A program made the translations under genes and the position numbers. From the NCBI GenBank assembly GCA_030765065.1, contig CM060990.1, forward strand, positions 286,405,341-286,469,340: a stretch of DNA of 64,000 nucleotides. The letters run 5' to 3'. This DNA comes from Deroplatys truncata (Eukaryota; Arthropoda; Insecta; Mantodea; Mantidae). Each line of letters begins with the position of its first letter. The stretch's first letter is position 1. The notes below the pieces were generated by a model. It worked only from the letters and a program-made list of their open reading frames with translations. It did no database searches and was not told where the DNA came from. Below are positions 55,255-64,000 of this stretch, one piece after another.

Positions 55255-56832
55255 TGACAATACATTCTGTTGTTATTTACAGGAAGAGATGGAACAAAAT
55301 GGAAAAAAACACCTTTGAAAATGACAGAGACAAGGGCTCACAATATATTGACCAAACTTCCTGATGTGGTAGGAGCTGCCAAAAATGCGAAAACGGAAAT
55401 TGATTGTTGGAACCTTTTTGTTACCGAAGATATAGTTGATTTGATTGTTGAAAGCTCAAATACTTACATTAGTAGTGTGCAGCACAAATTTAATCGTGAA
55501 AGAGACAGCAGGCCTACAGATGTGATAGAAATAAGAGCTTTCCTAGGCTTATTGTATCTGGCAGGAATTTTTCGTGGTGGACGCCAGAATATTCACGATT
55601 TTTGGAGAACCGATGACCTTGGAATTCCTCTATTCCGAATGGCTATGTCTGAAAAACGATTCAGTTTTCTAATACGCTGTATTCGCTTTGATGACAAAAG
55701 CTCAAGACTGGAACGACGAAGATTGGATAAATTGGCTGCTGTTAGAGAAATGTTTACATTGTTTCTGAACAACTGTCAGAACCATTATTCTCTTGGACAA
55801 AATGTAACTGTCGACGAACAGTTGCCGGCATTTCGTGGTCGATGTGGTTTTCGACAATATATACCATCCAAGCCAAACAAGTATGGCATAAAGATATTCT
55901 GTTTGAGTGATGCAAAACTGTTTTATACAACTAACATGGAGATTTATTGTGGACAGCAGCCGGATGGAACATATTTGCAAACTAACTCGGTAGAGGCTGT
56001 AGTGCTGAGACTAACTGAACCAATCTCTGGCACTGGACGAAACGTTACTGCAGATAATTGGTTTACCAGTGTATGGCTGGTGAATGAATTGCGCAAAAGA
56101 CAACTTTCTTTCGTCGGTACAGTGCGAAAGAACAAAAAAGAGTTACCCACCAATTTTACTTCTCCAAAAGATCGCAGACAGTACGAAAGCATATTTGGCT
56201 TCACAAAAAATGAAACGCTTGTTTCATATGTTCCAAAAAAGGGTAAAACAGTAGTTTTGCTCTCAAGTCTACATGTTTCATCCACACAGTTATCAGAAGG
56301 TGCTGAGAAAAAGCCTGAAATAATCCTGCATTACAACGACACTAAATCTGGAGTTGATGTAGTAGATAAATTGTGTGCTACATACAATGTAGCCAGAACA
56401 ACGAGAAGGTGGCCCATGGTAATTTTTTACCATATCTTGAACATTGCAGGTATCAATTCTAGGGTTATCTTCCTTGGAAACCAAAATAAATATTCCACAA
56501 GGCAAGAGTATTTGAAAGCACTATCTTTAGCTTTACTGTTGCAACAGCTACAAAGGAGAGCAACAGCATCAAATCTACCCGGTGATTTGAAAGGCCTTTT
56601 GACAAAATATAAACCTGAAGAATCCGGCGTAGATGAATTGCCAAATACACCACTATGCACATTGAAAAGGAAACGATGTGAACCTTGCAACAAAGATAAA
56701 ATGAACTGCAAAACTAAATATGCATGTGGGAAATGCAACATTCCCCTGTGTTTGAGTAAACATGCTAAAATTATTTGCGAAAGTTGCTTAGTCGGGGAAA
56801 ACACGGGTGAGATAGTCGATGATTCTGAGTAA
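54939..56832 (+). CDS. piggyBac transposase, one intron
   Basis: Exon 1 is 54939-55164 (MNTSKRYDLQN..., acidic Asp/Glu/Ser-rich), with donor G|GTAACA. The intron is 55165-55282 and the acceptor TATTTACAG. Exon 2 is 55283-56832. The join gives YFIGRDGTKWKK in frame, 591 residues in total, normal for the family. Catalytic Asp residues: NVTVDEQLPAF, VTADNWFTS and KSGVDVVDKLC. The C-terminal Cys-rich zinc finger is CEPCNKDKMNCKTKYACGKC and onward. There is no stop or frame break, so the enzyme may be active. It cuts and pastes at TTAA without leaving scars. An upstream in-frame ATG at 54786 adds unlike hydrophobic residues and is less likely. Confidence 0.93.
55189..55253 (+). repeat. (TTC)n(TTA)n microsatellite inside transposase intron
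   Basis: About 10 TTC/CTT units followed by about 11 TTA units make up more than half of the 118-bp intron, ending 20 bp before the acceptor. Confidence 0.9.
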
Positions 56833-57244
56833 CTGAACATTTGAAATTACAAGTTGTATGTATACCTGGAAATGACAATGTATTTCTTTATACTTACTGT
56901 AATACAATTTATAACGTATATGTACTGATATTTTAGCTTGTATTTTTATGTTGTAAGACAATACCTATTAATGAAAGCCTTGTACGCTTAATCTAAAAGG
57001 TAAAAACAGGAAAAAAAAAGAAAATAAACGAAATAAAACAAAAACATAGCGCGGGTCTACTAGGCCCTGCGCTAACGGCGTTCTACCAAAGCGCGCGCCT
57101 GACGGAGGGTTAACTTGAGTGAACTGAAAAAGGGAAGCACCACTTATTTGAGCAGTACAACAATAACACTAGTTATCAACATTATCACAAACTCAATGCA
57201 AAAAATCACGTCTCCATAGACTGTGAGGTTTGACACTTTGGGGC

Positions 57245-58569
57245 AAATGTCACCAAAAAGGCTCCTCACTAAACCACCATGCACGGACTGTGAGGCTTTT
57301 TACGTGCAGAAATACACAACAAATCATTGGAATCTCTGTAGGTCACACCCTAAACCTAGAAAAATGGAATTACATAGTCAAGAGGAGAAATAGAACGTCA
57401 GAGAGAGCCTTAATATATAAAATTCATAAACCAATAAAATAGCGAGTGTGTAGGCACGCAAAGCAGACGAAAATATATATAAAATTAATTAAAGCATAAC
57501 CTATAGGGAATACCATTTGTATACTTTAATAAATAATTCTTCGTTGGATCTTTGAAGTTTTAGCGTTCGGTGGACGAAGCCGTGGCTGTAATGGCTCTGT
57601 CGAGGGTTGAAGTCGAGAGGGTTTCTGGAGGGGTTGGACAACGAAAATAGGCCAACTCCAAGCGGAGTGACGGAATTTTGCTGGAATGTAAGGTTTTCAC
57701 GTGACTACGGAGCGGAAAAATCCGTAACAAAACTTTAAAGTCATATAAGGAACGTATAAGAAAATTAGCACGTAAAAAGCTCTAATCATAAGAAACGAAG
57801 CTTCAAGAGTTGTATTAGAAACAGTGAGGAATGCAGTCAAGTTTCTAACTTGATAGGCGAAGTATGCTGCACTTCCGGTACGGATGCGACGATTGCAGGA
57901 ACATGAGAAACTATAGATGCACGCACCTTATGATGTGGCAAATCCTGGTCTGTAAGTATTGTTGTGCTGTAAATGAACTTGGTCTCTAGTTAATTAAGGG
58001 AATATATGCCTATTAGGCGAGGGTCTCCGGTAACATCTTTTCAACTGTCTCAGTTGGAAACTTTAGCAATTCAGAAGGTGGATCGCGGTTAAGGCAATGT
58101 GGGATCCGTGAAGGTATGAGAATGTACAGTACCTAGATTACACAACATACAATATTAGAATGTGCCTTAACATATAGAAAGCAATAAAACTGGTACAAGA
58201 ACAAACAAGCCTCTTGGGGAGGTATACAACACAATAAGTAGTATAAATGTAGTTATTAATCAGCAACATTATGACTAACGGTAGGAATTAGGAGCATACA
58301 GATGACAGTTTTTGGAAAACATTAAACGTTGGAAAACATTAAAAGGCACTGAATAAATTGCCGAGAATATAGTCAAAAGGCTCGGAAAACAAAATCCCGA
58401 GCTAAAAACAGAAGAATGCCTCATTATGCGTAGGAAGGTGGCCGAGAAATGGCAAACATTGGCCTTCTAGATTGACTTCTACTCGCACAAGGCAGTTCAT
58501 AAAGCTAAAGTTAAGGTTTCCTAGGGATTTGGAAGAGTATTTTTTAAATTGCTGAAGGTCAACTACTCA
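57245..58569. other. No gene recognised
   Basis: Interior of the inverted-repeat unit. Short chance frames only. A stretch at 57.56-57.73 kb is GC-richer with no readable domain. Confidence 0.4.
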
Positions 58570-59330
58570 GGCGATAAAGATACTGCAGATAAATCTTCAA
58601 CACATAAGGGCAACATTGGCTGCCCTATGTGTGAAGATGAACACCTGTGATGTGGTACTCGTCCAGGAACCCTGGTGCTACAAATGGGAAATTGAAGATC
58701 TTAAGGAGGCTGGCGGGAAATTGACTTATAATAGAACCTACAAGGCTCCAAGAACCTGCATCTCAGCTAAAATGACTTAATTACACTACCGTTAATGAAT
58801 CTCTGTTATAGTGACTTTACGGCAGTCAGAGTAAAATCAATGGGGGAAGGTGGGCTGAGGGAGTTTATACTCGGATCGGTCTACCTCTCATACGATGTCA
58901 TTTTTCGTCCTACAAGAGAATTAGAACAGCTGGTAGTCACCTGTTGCTCCAAGGGACTACAATTGGTAATTGACTGTGATGCCAACTCCCATCGCATTAC
59001 GTGGGTGAGTACGGCTACAAATGAAAGAGGTAAGTCCTTTTATAGTTGTTTTATATGGAGTAATCTTGAGACACTGAATGTGGGTAACAGACCTAACTTT
59101 GCTAATAGAAGAAGGCAAGAAGTTATCGCCATGACTTTAGCAACCAATTATGTGGAAAACAATTAAAAATTGGCATGTGTCTGAGGATGAAAGTTGTTCA
59201 TACTATAGATACATCGATTTTGAAGTGAGATGTACTTCTAAAGAAATCAGAACCTATCGGGATCCAAAAATAACTGACTGTGATTCCTACAGGAAAGACC
59301 TAGCCCAGTAGTCTGAGTAAGATGGATGAT
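58570..59330 (+). pseudogene. Non-LTR retrotransposon endonuclease fragment (R1-like)
   Basis: Across frame breaks: LQINLQHIRATLAALCVKMN and VVLVQEPWCYKWEIEDLKEA (start of the APE-type endonuclease, with the QEPW signature); then ELEQLVVTCCSKGLQLVIDC (DANSHRITW follows); SNLETLNVGNRPNFANRRRQ; and a later piece VRCTSKEIRTYRDPK. Motif order matches ORF2 of R1/I-type elements. The reverse transcriptase part is missing, as usual for 5'- or 3'-truncated relics. Confidence 0.85.
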
Positions 59331-59779
59331 AAGATTCATGGTTGTGAACATTTAAAAATTGTTGCAGAGCATTTGCAGGATTCAACTCTCTAAGCCTTTA
59401 ATGAAAAATACTGAGACACTCTGATGTTCTCTGAAAACAGGCAAATTAACAGGTATGTGCCCTGTTGGACCCAACACCTTCCAAGTAAAAGGAAGAACAT
59501 TTTCAGATTGTTAACTTTGCGAAACGAACCAAACAATGGACTGTGTCAAACTGCCCCAAAGTGTCAAACCTCACAGTCTATGGAGACGTGATTTTCTGCA
59601 TTGAGTTTGTGATAATGTTGTTAACTAGTGTTATTGTTGTACTGCTCAAATAAGTGGTGCTTCCCTTTTTCAGTTCACTCAAGTTAAAAGCTAATGGTCT
59701 TATTTGTGATCTGATTGTGAGAAATATTGAGCAACTCATTTGAGTTGTATTGTGCATGAATTACGAATATATTTACTTC

Positions 59780-60340
59780 AACCGATTGGGGTGACTCAGG
59801 CGGTAACGTCTTGGCCAGCATTCGGCAGGTCCCGGGTTCGATTCCCGGTGGCCGCCCTCTCTGATCATGGGGTTTTTCGTGGTTTTCCTCTGGTCGCCTA
59901 GGCGAATGCTGCAGTGGTGTATTCTACCACGATTTCTCCTTTCCCTCATTTCCTGTCGTTTCATCTCTCTCCCTTTCATGTTTCAGGAGGTATCTCCACG
60001 TCCCGTGGTATGATTTCTGTAGGAGCCATTGGCACCAATGCTGCGCTCTGAAAAAGATTTCTCCCCGTAAACGGGTTGGCCTGCCTGCTAGGGTCATAGC
60101 CTCTAGTTCCCGAGGTCGCAGGTTCAAACACGCAGAGGGCCATGAACTTTTTCGGGGTAAAAATCCTTAGCATGGCTTCCTTCGGAAGGGAAGTAAAGCC
60201 GGTGGTCCCGTTTCGTAGATTTATGGCACGTAAAAGAACCTCAAGCCTGATAAAGAGGCCTCTGAGCAAACTTACCGGTCTTTCACTCCCAATATAAAAT
60301 GGGACGTGAAGAACCATAGTAGTTAAAGAGTGTCCATAGA
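59780..60340 (+). mobile_element. Composite tRNA-derived SINE
   Basis: Head 1 has an A-box-like GTGACTCAGGCGG (59791-59803) and a perfect B box GGTTCGATTCC (59835-59845), correctly spaced. A second tRNA-like head follows: GGTCATAGCC and a B-box-like GGTTCAAACAC near 60119-60129. Downstream ATGGCACGTAAAAGAACCTC is a body motif common in insect SINEs. RNA polymerase III would drive it. No A-rich tail or TSD was clearly found. Confidence 0.75.
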
Positions 60341-61739
60341 TAAAACTCAATGTAATTTCTGCTAGGGTCGTTTCGTCGCCCTCTCGCGGGATTCTTCGCC
60401 TCTTCTGGTGAAGGCGGATATTGCAAACTGGAAATGATAGGGATTTCCGTACGTCTCTGTGGACCTATCTGCCTGTGAGCATGCGACCTCCTGAGGCTCC
60501 TTCACTTCATTCCTCCCTCAACGGGGATTTAGTTACAATAGATCTAGTTGATCGCTGTAACGAGGTGTCCCCTCCGTTGAATAACCTCTACCTCTACCCC
60601 TACATTTACTTCATTTTTAAGTTAAGATTAGGAAGTGAGCACCGTTAATGGCTAGAAAAGCGTACATACTCGATCCAACAGTACGCTTGGAAAAACAAGC
60701 TGAACAGCCTCTGGAAGTATATAGGGAGAGAAAACAAATCTATAAGCGAACCATGAAATATCATAAAAACACGTATACCCTGGAGGAGATAGAATTAATT
60801 GATCTATGGTAGGAGTTCGAGGAACCATTCCTCATATTTGGGCCTCAAATTTAAAAAAGTTAGGTATACCATCGAAAATAGTTTTGACAGTAGGTATCTA
60901 AATTTGCACTTAAAGTCTCACTAAACTTAATGAGACGCTATCTATATTTCTAAATTTTAAAACCCTGTATTCTGTGCATTGTATGTAAAGAATTTTATCA
61001 CATTCTACACTTATATACAATGTAAGATTTTTGGTATCTTATCCTTATATTAATTTATTATTTATAAGAAAGGCCTGGTAGTAAGGAAAATTATTCTTAC
61101 TATAAGGGTGGATACATTAGAGAGATAAGCATGTTTCCGTACGTTAAGCGACGCCAGCGCCAGGTTTTATTTTGCATATTTTGCTTTATGTGGCATATTT
61201 TTAGGTTGAAATCATTTTTTGCCGGTTTTGGATCGTTGTGGACCTTTCTGTGTTTATTTACACATTTTAAAAGGTACATGAAGAATTTCAATCTATGACA
61301 GTGAAAAAAATGTCACACAAATAATGAAACGACACATTCACGTCACAAAAATATTGAGAATCTTGTTCCCTATAAATACATTTGTTTTCAAGTGTTCCAA
61401 AACTTGCCTCGTCAAACGATTCAATTAAGCTCTTTAAATAGCAGAGTCTATGAAAGAAATGCTGGATATACTGGACATAATGAATACCAAGAAAGAGACA
61501 GGAAGAAGGAAGTAGGTCAGGTCTATGAGCTATTGTTCCTCACATGCTTCTTCTTGTGGCGCTGAGGATACACGGTTTTTTCCCCCGATTTCAAAGTGAA
61601 AAGGTATTCAATTCAGTGAAAGGAAGAAAACCAGTTCTCTTGACAGGTAAATAATTATACAAATAACCTGTTAGTCTGCCTTTGCACTTGTTGAAGACAA
61701 CTAGAGTGTTCGTGCTGATTTGTTTATCGTGCAAATATT
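60341..61739. other. No gene recognised
   Basis: A short 75-codon frame at 60421-60648 is Pro/Leu-rich and unidentified. The rest is AT-rich. Confidence 0.4.
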
Positions 61740-63080
61740 AAGCTCATCGTTGAGTGGTAAACTGCACGAGTTTGTTCATGAATTCGGTGCAGACGGGTTT
61801 TCTATGATGTAACAATAGTTTCTTTTGCAATTTCTGTGAATAATCTATTAATTATAGAAAGGCACACTATAAATCAACATTCCGCGACAGCAAAACACAA
61901 GTATAAGGTTTTTAAAATGGCCGGGCCTAAGACTAGTTTAATACTAACAACAGTTGCCACAGCTAGCAATCTCAATTTTCCCTGGATCTGTGCAAGGTTT
62001 TCTTGGACTAGGGAATTCCGTTCTGTAAGTTGGAAAACAAATCCTTCAGGGCGTTTCGTATTTTAACTATGTAACCGCACTAAACAAGAGGTTCCATCAG
62101 AATCCACACTAAGAAAAGGTTACTTGAATGTCTACTTTAAATAGGCCCTGCAGAAGCCCTGGATCTACACTGAGAAAACAACTGATGCAATGGGACGTTA
62201 GATGTCCAACGTCATCGTCAAAACTACGGAAGCAAAGCAATGTAACCCTACAGTATTTATTTTGACAACGGAAGGGATGGAGAGAGCAAATGCTTCCACA
62301 GTGGCACAATTATTTACAAATTCCTTAATGCTACTGTGGCCGCATGGAATACGACATGATGAAGTCCTGCGTTTTTTTACAGATGGGGCACCTTATATGA
62401 AAAAGCAGTTAAAGCCTTGAAATTCTCTTCCCAAAAATACTTTATTCACAAGTCTAGACCACGGGTTGCACAGAATCGCTGAAGAAGTAAGAAGTTGTGG
62501 ATAAGTTGGTTTCGAACACCAAGGAGGTCATCCTAAAATCACTCTCCCAAAGAACGAGGCACCAGAGCTCGCCTTATCTTCACAGTCAGTTCTCAGCAGA
62601 TGGAGAACCTGGATTTCTGCAGACATATATTGCAGTAACAATTTGGGCAACATTAGTGAGGTATTTGAACCCTATTAGAAGAAGAAGCTGCTTCAGTTCG
62701 CGAGTTAGAGTAGTGGTACAACGAAGAACTCAGCATCGACTTAGCGTTCATACCGGCATATTATAGTGTACTACAGGAAGTAATCTTGAAGTTGGAGAAA
62801 AAAAGGTGACACGCTAGTTTCATCCATGGCGATCTTTGAGGATGCAATAAATCAACTGCTGCAGGTACCAGGAGGGAAAGGAAAAAGTGTAAAAGTGTTA
62901 TGAGTGCAATGTGGGCCTAGAAAAACCTCAAAAACATATGATGTCCGGAATGGTGAAAGTTCTTTGTAGTAGCTGATATGAATCCTTCCGAAATAGCTTG
63001 TTTTAAATATGCTCCAATCACTTCAGTGGAGATAAAAAGTTATTCTTCCATGATGAGAAACGTTCTCTTTGACAGGCGGA
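61740..63080 (+). pseudogene. Decayed hAT transposase (CGGBP1-like BED type)
   Basis: Pieces in order, across stops: LSSGKLHEFVHEFGADGFS and ERHTINQHSATAKH (BED-type zinc finger); QEVPSESTLRKGYLNVYF; TEGMERANASTVAQLFTNSL with LWPHGIRHDEVLRFFTDGAP and YMKK; LDHGLHRIAEEVRS and DKLVSNTKEVILKS. This order is that of insect hAT proteins related to CGGBP1. It is dead, with frame breaks about every 100 bp. No ends were found. Confidence 0.8.
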
Positions 63081-63129
63081 TACCATGATAGTTGACACCT
63101 TGAAAAACATCTTGTCGTTGTTTATAATG

Positions 63130-64000
63130 AAGAAAAGTAGAAGTAGTTTATGTAATAAATAAGCTGTTAAGTTTTATTAGATAGCTATTTTAATTAATAA
63201 AGAGTGCGATTACTCTCCGTTTTCACATTTAATAAATCCCTATTTTCCTTATTTTAAGTGCCTTTTTTGCAGACTGTTCTAAGCAAAATAAATGCCTGAA
63301 CTTCCGAGCTCTATTTATAAGTGACATTTGTAACATTGTTCTCACTCTATCATATTTGCTTTGCTTTTCTACGTTGTTTTTATTTTCTTTGTTTTTTAAG
63401 TGTTGTCAATTCGGGCAAACTCATAATTGAGCAAGTTAAATAAATTAAACAGTATTAACAGCGACCCATTTTTCTTCCCAGAATAAATGTAAGAGACTCA
63501 CAATCTGCTAAAGGTAGTCGCTAGCAGAATAACCAGCATCTAAAAACCATGGAAAATGGAATTTGCACTAATGCTGCTGTAAGAGGAAGGGCATAACGGG
63601 CAGTCAATTTGGTTATAAATTTATAATTTAAAGTTGAAATTTTGCGTATGAATAAGAATCGAAAATAAAGTAGCAGCAATGTTCGCCCAGTTAACCGAAC
63701 TAGTGGACCTAACCTTTTCATTACGATTTTCTACTTAGCGAATACCTAAAATAATATGCCTATTATTTGATACCAGTTATTATAATCATTCCACTCTTTA
63801 AGATGCAAGAACATTTACACAGATCTGGACTAAAGCTGAACACTGCAAAATAATGAATACAAAAATAAGTACCTAGTTTAGCTTGATGGTACACATAAGA
63901 TTCAGAAAACCCTACATGCCAACTGGTGGCTTTAAAAGTATCACTAATAGCCAAAAACTATTAAAATGTTAACCAATAAATTGCAGATTGTTTTAAATTA
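63130..64000. other. No gene recognised
   Basis: AT-rich sequence with only short chance frames on both strands. Confidence 0.4.

Larger units (their letters stand above)
54630..57109 (+). mobile_element. piggyBac element, 2,480 bp, apparently intact
   Basis: Ends are CCCTCCGTCAGTCG and, inverted, CCCTCCGTCAGGCG. TTAA lies on both sides (54626-54629, 57110-57113), the hallmark piggyBac target duplication. One transposase gene fills the element. The inverse copy of the flank at 59.68 kb shows the empty site with a single TTAA. Confidence 0.95.
54558..59755. mobile_element. Inverted-repeat unit with 203-bp arms (class unknown), interrupted by piggyBac
   Basis: The left arm is 54558-54629 plus 57110-57244, split by piggyBac. 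The right arm 59553-59755 is its inverse. Arms begin GCACAATACAACTCAAATGA and end next to GTTTGACACTTTGGGGC. Without piggyBac the unit is about 2.7 kb. The inside holds an R1-like endonuclease fragment. No clear TSD flanks it, so it could be a transposon or a local inverted duplication. Confidence 0.65.

Overview
This is eukaryotic DNA, most likely from an arthropod and probably an insect with a large, repeat-rich genome. The signs are GT-AG introns, AATAAA signals, TATA-box promoters, long microsatellites, a tRNA-derived SINE, and hAT, mariner, piggyBac, R1-like and Polinton/Maverick elements. I see no confident host gene. Nearly everything recognisable is mobile DNA, and the striking feature is deep nesting, readable from target-site duplications (TSDs).

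Layout. 1-8.3 kb: unidentified open frames, a decayed Polinton DNA polymerase relic (about 4.65-5.79 kb, minus) and a decayed hAT transposase (6.2-8.3 kb, minus). 8350-53336: an old Polinton-like element with 2.6-2.8 kb terminal inverted repeats (TIRs) and an imperfect 6-bp TSD (AATGAA/AATGTA). Inside it, 13298-47437 is an LTR retroelement with two 599-bp LTRs, a GCTA duplication, a primer-binding site and a broken gag, but no pol. Its gag is split by a DNA-transposon-like insertion (about 15082-33643, bounded by GGTATCGCC repeats), which holds a THAP pseudogene exon and Polinton 1. Polinton 1 (17328-32018, 14,691 bp) has AG-starting TIRs and a perfect AAGGAA TSD. Just after gag sits Polinton 3 (34353-46146, 11,794 bp, perfect AAGGTG TSD), which is almost a perfect palindrome: two 5.07-kb arms around a 1.65-kb loop of scrambled capsid genes.

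Polinton 1 carries nearly the full gene set. The minus-strand morphogenesis block is PLA2-like/basic protein, adenain-like protease, penton-like minor capsid, a 47-aa mini-ORF and a truncated major capsid protein. The plus-strand block is packaging ATPase, a fibre-like protein, a DUF8207-type protein and a retrovirus-like integrase. A spliced, protein-primed type DNA polymerase B runs convergently on the minus strand. The two blocks diverge from a 122-bp promoter with a TATA box on each side, and genes within each block touch or overlap like an operon. Damage is light: two in-frame stops in the polymerase, single-base frame breaks in integrase, penton and PLA2, and a 3' truncation of the major capsid gene.

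Most unusual points: five similar phase-1 exons in the polymerase leader; 7-nt first coding exons in two different Polinton genes; GCTAATG repeats shared by two Polinton termini; and, in the arms of Polinton 3, a roughly 140-bp periodic array of RNA polymerase III B-box-like motifs.

Right flank, 53.3-64 kb: a 203-bp inverted-repeat pair (54558/59755) whose left arm was hit by an apparently intact piggyBac (54630-57109), an R1-like endonuclease fragment, a composite tRNA SINE and another decayed hAT.
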